From the NCBI RefSeq assembly GCF_963665355.1, contig NZ_OY762229.1:1612001-1676000 (forward strand): a DNA stretch of 64,000 bases. Direction: 5' to 3'. The notes beneath the pieces are model-generated. The model was not told where the DNA came from. It saw only the letters and a program-made list of their open reading frames with translations, and ran no database searches. The position numbers and the translations under genes were made by a program. Shown here in pieces: positions 1 through 7,395 of this stretch; positions within the stretch are counted from its first letter, which is position 1; each line of letters starts with the position of its first letter. Source of the stretch: an uncultured Desulfobacter sp. (GTDB lineage: Bacteria > Desulfobacterota > Desulfobacteria > Desulfobacterales > Desulfobacteraceae).

Positions 1-325
1 GGGCACCGGTGAACGCTCCTTTTTCATGGCCGAACAATTCACTTTCGAGAAGCTCGCTGGGAATAGCTCCACAATTGATAACCACCATGGGGCCGTCTTT
101 TCTTGCCGAATTTTTATGGATGGCCCGGGCAATGAGTTCCTTGCCGGTACCGCTTTCTCCTGTGATGAGCACCGACGAATCAGAACGCGCAACTTTACGC
201 ACCCGGTCAAGCACGGCCATTAGGCTCTTGCTCACGCCGGCGATGCCGCTGCGATCAAATCCCGTTATCTCTTTGAACGGGGCGTCAACAGTTTGTGTCC
301 TTTTGGGGGCTGTTGCTTGGGCCAT
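1..325 (-). CDS. Sigma-54-dependent activator, N-terminal part (runs off the window)
   Basis: Only the first 108 codons are present; the gene continues beyond position 1. The reading starts at ATG 325, ten bases after the cheY stop. It shows a short linker (about 22 residues) and then the AAA+ sigma-54 interaction domain: Walker A GESGTGKE, the [17 protein letters not shown] region with the GAFTGA loop that contacts sigma-54. There is no receiver domain in front of the AAA+ domain, so any phosphorylation input would have to come in trans, for example from the CheY just upstream. Family knowledge: such proteins remodel closed sigma-54 RNA polymerase complexes using ATP. The DNA-binding domain and target genes are outside the window. 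Confidence 0.9.
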   Translation of the reverse strand, partial: MAQATAPKRTQTVDAPFKEITGFDRSGIAGVSKSLMAVLDRVRKVARSDSSVLITGESGTGKELIARAIHKNSARKDGPMVVINCGAIPSELLESELFGHEKGAFTGA

Positions 326-335
326 GGGACCTGAC

Positions 336-710
336 TCACTTAAGGATCTTTGCCAGTTTGTCTGAAATGGCCTCAGCTGTAAACGGCTTGACCACGTAAT
401 TGGAGACACCCGCTTGAACGGCTTCTATGACGTTTTGTTTCTGGGCTTCTGCCGTAACCATCAGAAAAGGTGCTTTTTTGTATTGAGTGCTGGCTCTTAC
501 TTTTTTCAGCAGTTCAAGACCCGTCATCTTGGGCATGTTCCAGTCGGAAATAATCAGATCAATCTCCTGCCTTTCAAGGATCTCCCACGCCGTTGTACCA
601 TCATCGGCCTCCACCAGATTTTTAAAACCAAGCTGTTTTAATATATTCTTCAGAATACGGCGCATGGTTGCAAAATCGTCAACAATCAAAACCTTGATGG
701 ATGTGTCCAT
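336..710 (-). CDS. cheY: CheY-type single-domain response regulator
   Basis: A 124-residue receiver domain with no output domain. The acidic pair is in [13 protein letters not shown], the phospho-acceptor Asp in LIISDWNMP, the conserved Thr in MVTAEA and the Lys in VVKPF. These segments closely match enteric CheY (known family). ATG 710 is the chosen start; it is preceded by AAGGAGG, and an in-frame GTG two codons upstream (716) is a possible alternative. It lies between cheX and a sigma-54 activator, so its output could be flagellar or pilus motility, or control of that activator. CheX next door would be its phosphatase (inference from family roles). Confidence 0.92.
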   Translation of the reverse strand: MDTSIKVLIVDDFATMRRILKNILKQLGFKNLVEADDGTTAWEILERQEIDLIISDWNMPKMTGLELLKKVRASTQYKKAPFLMVTAEAQKQNVIEAVQAGVSNYVVKPFTAEAISDKLAKILK

Positions 711-749
711 TGGCACATTTTCCTCCTTAATTGGATTGAAACCCATCTA

Positions 750-1211
750 CTATCTATCAAAACATACCTCAATTGTAAAATTTCCACCGTCAGTTTGAAA
801 AGGTATTGCGATTTTTGGGCCGTCCCCATAGTGCCTGATGGAATGTTTTTTTCCTGTGACCACTGTTGGGATGGCGGCCTTGAACACCTTGCCAATTTCA
901 TCGAGTTCCCGCCGGGCCTGTCCGGAGATCATATTGGTCAATTCACCCACGGCATCGGCGATATCTTCATTGAGCTCTTCCATCTTTTCTCCAAACATGT
1001 TGGAAACAATCGTTAGAATACATTGTTCTTCAAAGGTCACGGCAATGGTTCCCTGGGCGACTCCGGTCAGTCCTATGACGCCGGTTACATCACCCACGGC
1101 GATATTATCTTTTTTTACATAGGGTTTACCTGCTGTTATTGCAACAAAAGCCATTGTTTCCAAGACGTTAATGGTTGCGTTGATGAAGGGGTTTATAAGT
1201 GTTACATCCAA
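750..1211 (-). CDS. cheX: CheX-family chemotaxis phosphatase
   Basis: A protein of about 153 residues. The catalytic family motif with Glu and Asn three residues apart is visible in DAVGELTNMISG, which is how CheX/CheC/FliY phosphatases dephosphorylate CheY-P. The start is chosen at TTG 1211 (MDVTLINPFINA), nine bases after GGAGG; the in-frame TTG at 1217 is only three bases from that site. It sits directly upstream of cheY and downstream of a PilZ gene in the same direction, so a regulator/phosphatase pair is likely. No CheA, CheW or receptor gene is in the window, so the kinase must lie elsewhere. Confidence 0.85.
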   Translation of the reverse strand: MDVTLINPFINATINVLETMAFVAITAGKPYVKKDNIAVGDVTGVIGLTGVAQGTIAVTFEEQCILTIVSNMFGEKMEELNEDIADAVGELTNMISGQARRELDEIGKVFKAAIPTVVTGKKHSIRHYGDGPKIAIPFQTDGGNFTIEVCFDR

Positions 1212-1264
1212 GATCAAACACCTCCGGCTGTTTTTTTACCGATGCCCAGATACTGCAGGGACAA

Positions 1265-1618
1265 TTAATCACTGTTTTTAGTATTATACAAAACTAACGT
1301 TTTCAGATGGGTATATGTATCTACGTCCATTGACTCAAAGGCTACACCGAAGCCTGCATCCGTGTGTCTGACGATTCGCCCCTGGATGTCCAGTTTGAGA
1401 TCTTCGATTCCGCCGGCCAGGTAAACACTCACCCGGCATGTCGTATCCAGGATTGGCCGCTTGTCTGTCTTAACAAATACGCCTCGCTGGCTCAAATCCT
1501 TTGAATTGGCTGAAAGCTGGGTCTCTTGTCCGGACTCTTCAAGCATATGAATTTCGATTTTAGTTATAAAATCTACCCTGGAATATTTTCGTCTGTCGTC
1601 TTTGTCTGAAATGCCCAA
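1265..1618 (-). CDS. PilZ-domain cyclic-di-GMP receptor protein
   Basis: A 117-residue protein made of one PilZ domain. The c-di-GMP-binding signature is present: the Arg-rich RRKYSR near residue 9 and DLSQRGVF near residue 43 (family pattern RxxxR then DxSxxG). The start is a TTG at 1618 with GGAG about ten bases upstream; no good ATG is available. It lies between the HD-GYP phosphodiesterase gene and cheX-cheY. This links c-di-GMP level to a chemotaxis-type output; the partner it regulates cannot be read from sequence. Confidence 0.85.
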   Translation of the reverse strand: MGISDKDDRRKYSRVDFITKIEIHMLEESGQETQLSANSKDLSQRGVFVKTDKRPILDTTCRVSVYLAGGIEDLKLDIQGRIVRHTDAGFGVAFESMDVDTYTHLKTLVLYNTKNSD

Positions 1619-1709
1619 TGCAATGTCACTCCATGCTAAAGATCTAAACTGCTGTGTTTAATAATTCCCTGAAAAGAGATTAGCATAATTCATTTTCAGG
1701 CTCAAGCCA

Positions 1710-3236
1710 TTAAAAATCATCCGGCAGGTCATGATCTGCCACCCGCAGGAAAATATTTACCACATCGGGGTCAAACTGAGTCCCTGAATTTTTAATTATG
1801 ATGTCAAGAACAACTTTTTTATCCATTTTTTTCCGGTAGGCCCTGTCCGATGCCATGGCGTCATAACTGTCGGCAACGGATAGAATCCTTGCAAGCTTAG
1901 GGATCTGTTCTCCTTTAAGACCGTCGGGATATCCCGTACCGTCGAATCGTTCGTGATGATGCCGGATAATCTGCGCTTCCCTGCCCCACAGACCCAGTTT
2001 GCTTATGATATCAGCACCTATGGTAGGATGCTCTTTTATTTTTTCGTATTCATCTCCGCTGAGGCGTCCAGGCTTTAAAAGAATGTCGTCTCTGATACCA
2101 ATTTTACCGATATCATGAAGGCTGCCTGCCACATTGATCATGTCCAGTTCCTCTTCAGTACACCCCATTTCTTCGGCAATCATATGGGCGACCCGGGCCA
2201 CTCTGGTGGAGTGTTTGCGGGTATAAAGATCCCGGACCTCAAGGGCTGTAACAAATGCAAACAGGGTGGAAAACAGATTTTCATATATATTCTCATATAA
2301 GGCGATATTTTCAATGCCTGAGGCAGCTTTCTGGGTTATAAAGCTTAGGTAGTAAATATCCTGTTCGCCAAAAGATCTTGGTCCCTGAAAAATATATGCT
2401 GAGACGACGCCGAAAATTTTATCCCGGATTTTCAAAGGCGCCACCATAAAAGAGTGTACCTGTCCTTTCATTGATGGGATGCCCGAGGCGTCTGTAATAA
2501 GGCAGGGGTTCTGGTCACTGCCCAACGATTCTATGATGAATGTTTTTTCCTGTTCTGGAATATCTGCGCAATAGATGGCCGGATTTTTATTATTTTCCGC
2601 ACCAGCTCTGTCCACAAGGACCAGGGAGTTATCCTGTTCTGAGTAGACATGAAAAAATACCAGGTCTGACCTGAGTTCTTCAACACCCAGCCGTACAACC
2701 TTGTTAAAAATTTCGTAGCTGGAATCAATGGCGGCAAAATCTTCCATAACCCGGTTTAAGGTATTGACCTCCTCCACCTTTTTAACCAGTTCAATGTTGA
2801 GCTGGCGCAGCCGCTCCCGACGTTCCACCTCCTCCTTCAGGATCAGGTTTTCAACAAAGAGACCGCGTTCGCGAAGCACTCTGCGAAGGGTCAACTCCAT
2901 CTGCTCAAGGTTCACCGGCTTGATCAGGTAATCCACAACTCCGTTTTTCAATGTCTGGATCGTATTATCAAGGGAAGGATACCCTGTCATCACCACAACG
3001 GGTAATGTGTTTTCAATGTGGCGGATACGTTCGGCAAGTTCAAGCCCGTCCATTACGGGCATATTGATATCGGTAAAAATACAGTCTATTTTTTCCCGGT
3101 TAACAATTTCCAGGGCTTTTGCCCCGTTTTCTGCAGTATATACCTGATAACCTTTTCTTTCAAAAAATCCTTCTGTGACATCCAGTATGCCATCCTCGTC
3201 GTCCACCACCAGGATTTTAATACGGTTCTTGTCCAT
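1710..3236 (-). CDS. Response regulator with REC, GAF-like and HD-GYP domains
   Basis: A 508-residue protein. An N-terminal receiver domain (residues about 5-120; acidic pair in ILVVDDEDG, acceptor Asp in CIFTDINMP, Lys in DYLIKP) is followed by a coiled linker, a GAF-like sensor region (about 160-320) and an HD-GYP domain (about 330-480) with SLHDIGKIG, HHHERFDGTGYP and GLKGEQIP. HD-GYP domains hydrolyse cyclic di-GMP (family knowledge), and all metal ligands of the motif are visible, so the enzyme looks active. ATG 3236 is chosen; a TTG three codons upstream (3245) is possible. No sensor kinase is adjacent. It heads the minus-strand signalling cluster with PilZ, CheX and CheY. Confidence 0.9.
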   Translation of the reverse strand: MDKNRIKILVVDDEDGILDVTEGFFERKGYQVYTAENGAKALEIVNREKIDCIFTDINMPVMDGLELAERIRHIENTLPVVVMTGYPSLDNTIQTLKNGVVDYLIKPVNLEQMELTLRRVLRERGLFVENLILKEEVERRERLRQLNIELVKKVEEVNTLNRVMEDFAAIDSSYEIFNKVVRLGVEELRSDLVFFHVYSEQDNSLVLVDRAGAENNKNPAIYCADIPEQEKTFIIESLGSDQNPCLITDASGIPSMKGQVHSFMVAPLKIRDKIFGVVSAYIFQGPRSFGEQDIYYLSFITQKAASGIENIALYENIYENLFSTLFAFVTALEVRDLYTRKHSTRVARVAHMIAEEMGCTEEELDMINVAGSLHDIGKIGIRDDILLKPGRLSGDEYEKIKEHPTIGADIISKLGLWGREAQIIRHHHERFDGTGYPDGLKGEQIPKLARILSVADSYDAMASDRAYRKKMDKKVVLDIIIKNSGTQFDPDVVNIFLRVADHDLPDDF

Positions 3237-3381
3237 CCACCTCAACCTGTTGTTAATCGGAATTTATCTAAAATTTATGTGTATATGAAACGCCATATTA
3301 TATCAACAAAAATCAAATTGTCCAAGATTCCGGTGATGTCCACGCAAAGAGAATTTAATCCAATTTTTTTTGATATCTTGA

Positions 3382-3473
3382 GAATAATGTTCTTGATATA
3401 AATAAAAATAACGAATATTATTCTGCATAATTGCGATTTATATGATGAGTTTAGCATAAATTGAATATTATTG
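3382..3473 (+). promoter_or_regulatory. Three phased imperfect-palindrome sites upstream of the Lrp-type gene
   Basis: The motif GAATAATGTTC (3382-3392), GAATATTATTC (3413-3423) and GAATATTATTG (3463-3473) occurs three times in the AT-rich gap before the Lrp-family gene. Spacings are 31 and 50 bp, roughly three and five helical turns. The last copy lies just before the ATG at 3476. Phased degenerate AT-rich sites are typical of Lrp/AsnC autoregulation, so this is a candidate operator array (inference). Confidence 0.45.
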
Positions 3474-3475
3474 TC

Positions 3476-3934
3476 ATGGATAAAACTGATCTGGAAATTT
3501 TAAAAATTTTACAAGAAAAAGCCAGAATCCCCAATGTGGAGGTTTCCAGAACCATTGGCATGGCTCCTTCCGCAGTGCTTGAGCGCATTAAAAAACTGGA
3601 GGCAAAACAGATCATCCAGGGTTACGAGGTGCGCTTGAACCCAGATATATTCGACTGTGCCATGACCGCCTTCGTCAGTATCCAGGTGACCCGTCCGTCT
3701 GAGATCCGGGAGACCGGGGAACAGCTGGCAACCATTGAACAGATCCAGGAAGTCCATTACCTGGCGGGTGGAGATACCCTGATGATTAAAATAAAGGCGT
3801 CGGGCAACAAAGAGCTCGAAGAACTGATACAAACCCGGATCGCCGATATGGATAGCGTAAAAACAACCCAGACATTTATAGCACTTTCCACATTTAAGGA
3901 GAGTGCAAAGATCAAATTACCGGATGAGATTTAA
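3476..3934 (+). CDS. Lrp/AsnC-family transcriptional regulator
   Basis: A 152-residue protein. It has an N-terminal winged helix-turn-helix (MDKTDLEILKILQEKAR, then VEVSRTIGMAPSAVLERIKKLE) and a C-terminal RAM/ligand-binding domain (about 65-145), the standard Lrp architecture. ATG 3476 matches the family start; the upstream TTG at 3461 is less likely. There is no clear Shine-Dalgarno site. The gene is 23 bp upstream of a PLP decarboxylase of the LysA fold in the same direction, so it probably senses an amino acid made or consumed by that enzyme (inference). Confidence 0.88.
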   Translation: MDKTDLEILKILQEKARIPNVEVSRTIGMAPSAVLERIKKLEAKQIIQGYEVRLNPDIFDCAMTAFVSIQVTRPSEIRETGEQLATIEQIQEVHYLAGGDTLMIKIKASGNKELEELIQTRIADMDSVKTTQTFIALSTFKESAKIKLPDEI

Positions 3935-3957
3935 CTTTAATATGAGGAATACTGACC

Positions 3958-5226
3958 ATGCCCATGTCACCTGAATTCAAACAAAGACTGTCAACTGTGG
4001 TGCAGGATGCCGTCGCCGCATTTGGCACCCCATTTCATATCTACGATGAAACCGGGATCATTCAAACCTGTCAGGCATTGAATAACGCCTTTGCCCCCAT
4101 TGACGGATTCAGGGAATATTTTGCTGTAAAAGGTCTGCCCAACCCTATGATTATGGCGCTTCTCAGATCCCAGGGGTTTGGGTTTGACTGCTCTTCAGTG
4201 CCTGAAATCGCACTGGCCCGTAACGTGGGAAGCACTGCCGAAGATATCATGTTCACCTCCAACAATACCACCCGTGAACAGCTAAAAATGGCCATGGACC
4301 AGGGGGGAAGCATCATCAACCTGGATGATATCTCCCTTATTTCCAAACTGCCGACCATACCTGAGCTGCTCTGTTTCAGATACAACCCCGGCGCCACACG
4401 CCAGGGAAACGAGATTATCGGCAAACCCGAAGAAGCCAAATACGGCCTTACCCGGGACCAGATGTTTTCAGCCTATGAGAAGGCCGTAAGCCTTGGCATC
4501 AAACGTTTTGGCCTGCATACCATGATGGCCTCCAATGAGCTTAATTACCAATACATGATTGACACGGCAAACATGCTCCTGGCGCTGGCTGAAGATCTGA
4601 ACCAGGCCCTTGACATCCGATTTGAGTTCATCAATATCGGTGGCGGATTAGGCATCCCCTACAAGCCGGATGCCCAGGCTTTCAATCTTGATGGCATGGC
4701 CAGCGGTATCATCAGTGCTTTTAAAGCCTTTAAGGTGAAAAACGGCTGGGTCCCCAAGCTGTATATGGAAAGTGCCCGGTATATTACCGGCCCCCACGGT
4801 GTTCTCGTCACTTCAGTGATCAACCATAAAAATATCTATCGCAACTATGTGGGCGTGGATGCGTCCATGTCGGCATTGATGCGTCCCGGAATGTATGGCG
4901 CCTACCATCACATCCACATCCATGGCAGGCCGGAATCCGGCGCCCTAACAACAGTTGATGTGGTAGGGGCGCTGTGTGAGAATAATGACAAGTTTGCCAT
5001 TCAAAGACCGTTGCCTGAAACCAGGGAAAACGACATACTGATTATCCATGACACCGGGGCCCACGGATATGCCATGGGATTTAACTACAATGGCCAGCTC
5101 CGTCCCAAAGAGCTTTTACTGAAAACAGACGGCACCATTGAACTGATCCGCCGGGCAGAGACCATGGACGACTATTTCGCCACATTAAATTTTGAACGCC
5201 AGACCATCACACCGGGGTGTAAGTGA
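3958..5226 (+). CDS. PLP-dependent decarboxylase, diaminopimelate decarboxylase-like (fold type III)
   Basis: A 422-residue protein of the alanine-racemase/LysA fold. The PLP lysine is in YFAVKGLPNP (residue about 59), the phosphate-binding glycines in NIGGGLGIPY, and the C-terminal domain has CENND (the usual catalytic CESGD region) and DTGAHGYAMGFNYNGQ. It departs from classical LysA at several points: HTMMAS replaces the usual HVGS-type segment, and ESARYITG replaces the EPGR motif. It may be a divergent meso-DAP decarboxylase (lysine synthesis) or act on a related D-amino acid. The Lrp-type gene just upstream fits amino-acid control. The fold is certain; the substrate is not. Confidence 0.8.
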   Translation: MPMSPEFKQRLSTVVQDAVAAFGTPFHIYDETGIIQTCQALNNAFAPIDGFREYFAVKGLPNPMIMALLRSQGFGFDCSSVPEIALARNVGSTAEDIMFTSNNTTREQLKMAMDQGGSIINLDDISLISKLPTIPELLCFRYNPGATRQGNEIIGKPEEAKYGLTRDQMFSAYEKAVSLGIKRFGLHTMMASNELNYQYMIDTANMLLALAEDLNQALDIRFEFINIGGGLGIPYKPDAQAFNLDGMASGIISAFKAFKVKNGWVPKLYMESARYITGPHGVLVTSVINHKNIYRNYVGVDASMSALMRPGMYGAYHHIHIHGRPESGALTTVDVVGALCENNDKFAIQRPLPETRENDILIIHDTGAHGYAMGFNYNGQLRPKELLLKTDGTIELIRRAETMDDYFATLNFERQTITPGCK

Positions 5227-5280
5227 TACGCCCCGGACACATTGACGACTGAGTATTTTATATCTGGTTTAAAAAAACTT

Positions 5281-5306
5281 GCCGGGGCCGGTTGTTGCGC
5301 CCCGGC
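5281..5306 (+). terminator. GC-rich stem-loop after the decarboxylase gene
   Basis: GCCGGGGC at 5281-5288 pairs with GCCCCGGC at 5299-5306 around a 10-base loop, 55 bp after the stop codon. It is not followed by a clear T run, so it may be a weak or Rho-assisted terminator. The rest of the 211 bp gap up to 5437 shows nothing clear beyond a weak ribosome-binding site. Confidence 0.4.
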
Positions 5307-5437
5307 CCTTTGCCCAATTTAAGACCTTGGCTCAAAATAAAAATAATTGATTATGAATCCATTTTGTGTTTTCCTTTAACCCGGATATGGCTCCCAAAGA
5401 TTTCGACGCCGGCATTTGATCCGGTAGGGAAAATAGC

Positions 5438-7345
5438 ATGAATTTACAACAAATCTGCCCCGATAAGCTGCTCACAGCTGAAGAAAGCATCAGAAAAATT
5501 CGCAATGGCTCACGGGTATTCATTGGCACCGGATGCGGAGAACCCCAGCACCTGATCCGAACCATGGTTGAAACCCAGTCTCTTCAGGACATTGTGGTCT
5601 ACCAGATGCTGTCAACCACTCTGGCGGAATATTTAAATGATGACAATTTCTCGTCCCGATTTTCCATCAAACTGTTTTTTATTTCCGTTCTTATGCGTAA
5701 ATTTGCATTTGAAGGGAAAATTGATTATATCCCGGCCTATCTTTCCCAGATTCCCAAAGTGTTCCGGAACAATGAAATCGGCCTGGATGTTGCCCTGGTC
5801 CAGGTCAGCCCCCCGGACGCACATGGGTACTGTTCTTTAGGCATTTCCGTGGACATCACCCTTTCGGGAATGAAAAATGCTAAACTCACCATTGCCCAGG
5901 TCAATCCGCAGATGCCCAGAACCTGGGGAGATTCTCTGGTGCACATTGACGATATCGACTATTTAGTGGAATATGAAGAACCGCTTCTGGAGTCCCTGCC
6001 CAAAACCAAAAACAAAAGGGTGGTTGAACGTATCGGCCATTATGTCAGCCAGCTGGTGGATGACGGCGCCACCTTGCAGATTGGATTCGGGCATCTGCCC
6101 CATGCCATTATGCCCTATCTGGCCGGAAAAAAAGATCTTGGTATCCACACCCAAGTTATCACAGACGGGCTTCTGCCTTTATTCAAAAACAAAGTAATCA
6201 CAAACCGCAAAAAAAATTTTCTTCCCGAACGGGCAGTGGCGTCCCTGTGCATGGGATCCAAGGAGTTGTATGATTATATATCTGACAACCCCATGTTCTA
6301 TTTCAGATCCTCTGAATTTGTGAACGATCCCAATGTCATTGCCAGAAATGATAACCTGATCTCCATCAGCTCCGCCCTGGAGGTGGATCTCACCGGTCAG
6401 ATATGTACGGACTCAAAAGGGTACCTGTTTTATTCGGGAATCGGCGACCAGGTGGATTTCATCAGAGGATCTGCCATGTCCAAGGGTGGCTTCTCCATTG
6501 TTATTATTCCTTCTACGGCCCAGAACGGCCAGGTATCCCGAATTGTGACCCATTTAAGTGAAGGTGCCGGGGTCGCCACAACCCGGGGTGACATCGACCT
6601 GGTGGTCACGGAATACGGTATTGCGGAAATCCGCCGGAAAAGCATTTTCCAGCGGGTTATGGAGCTGGCCCAGATTGCCCACCCCAAATTCCGCAAGGAG
6701 CTCATTGAACAGGCCAAGCAACGCCACTATATTTTCAGCGACCAGTTGCCGCCCACAAACCAGGATCTGCTGTTCCTCAATGCGTATAAATACAACATGC
6801 TTTTGCCCAGCGGGAAACAGTTGGAGGTCAGGCCGCTTCAGCCTTCGGATGAATTTGAATCCAGAAATTTCTACTATTCCCTTCAGGAAGATTCCATCTA
6901 TTTTAGATTTTTTAACAGACGCAAAGTTTTTTCCAGGCGTATGCTCCAGCAGATGTGGGCCCAGGTTGATTACAGCCGGAATATGAGTCTTGTTGCCCTT
7001 ATGCAGCAGGGGAAGAGAAAACAGATTGTGGCTGTGGCATCCTATGCAGAGGTGAATGACAGGAGTGCGGAAGTGGCTTTCCTGGTGCAGGAAGAACTCC
7101 ATGGACAGGGAATTGCCACCTTTATGCTCAGCTGCCTTGAAAAAATTGCCCGGCGGAACAATTACTCCTGTTTTTCTGCTCTTGTGCTGGCTGAAAACCA
7201 GAAAATGCTCAATGTATTTAAAAACACCTACCCCCACGCAGAATTTGTACGGGGGGAAGGCGGAGAAATCGAAGTGACCATGCCTTTTGAGATCATTGAT
7301 GGATTAGAGGAACAGAATGCCGCTGACGACCAGCCCCTGACATGA
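5438..7345 (+). CDS. Acetyl-CoA hydrolase/CoA-transferase fused to a GNAT acetyltransferase domain
   Basis: A 635-residue fusion. Residues about 8-430 form a family I CoA-transferase of the acetyl-CoA hydrolase/4-hydroxybutyrate CoA-transferase type: a Gly-rich N-terminal half (VFIGTGCGEP), the catalytic-Glu region SSALEVDLTGQ and the CoA-binding GIGDQVDFIRG. Residues about 465-620 form a GNAT domain, with the acetyl-CoA loop in VQEELHGQGIATFM. The first part would move CoA between acetate and other acyl-CoAs or hydrolyse it; the GNAT part could acetylate a lysine, possibly in the same or a partner enzyme (inference). Comparable fusions occur in other Desulfobacterota. The acyl-CoA synthetase next door is convergent. 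Confidence 0.88.
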   Translation: MNLQQICPDKLLTAEESIRKIRNGSRVFIGTGCGEPQHLIRTMVETQSLQDIVVYQMLSTTLAEYLNDDNFSSRFSIKLFFISVLMRKFAFEGKIDYIPAYLSQIPKVFRNNEIGLDVALVQVSPPDAHGYCSLGISVDITLSGMKNAKLTIAQVNPQMPRTWGDSLVHIDDIDYLVEYEEPLLESLPKTKNKRVVERIGHYVSQLVDDGATLQIGFGHLPHAIMPYLAGKKDLGIHTQVITDGLLPLFKNKVITNRKKNFLPERAVASLCMGSKELYDYISDNPMFYFRSSEFVNDPNVIARNDNLISISSALEVDLTGQICTDSKGYLFYSGIGDQVDFIRGSAMSKGGFSIVIIPSTAQNGQVSRIVTHLSEGAGVATTRGDIDLVVTEYGIAEIRRKSIFQRVMELAQIAHPKFRKELIEQAKQRHYIFSDQLPPTNQDLLFLNAYKYNMLLPSGKQLEVRPLQPSDEFESRNFYYSLQEDSIYFRFFNRRKVFSRRMLQQMWAQVDYSRNMSLVALMQQGKRKQIVAVASYAEVNDRSAEVAFLVQEELHGQGIATFMLSCLEKIARRNNYSCFSALVLAENQKMLNVFKNTYPHAEFVRGEGGEIEVTMPFEIIDGLEEQNAADDQPLT

Positions 7346-7395
7346 AGCTGGCAGCAACAGGCCGCATCCCTGCAACCCATTCTGATCATGGCAAT

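Noticed and set aside
6554-7237. Minus-strand open frame of 227 codons in the CoA-transferase/GNAT gene
   Set aside because: Lies fully within a clear CDS on the other strand and lacks any family signature.
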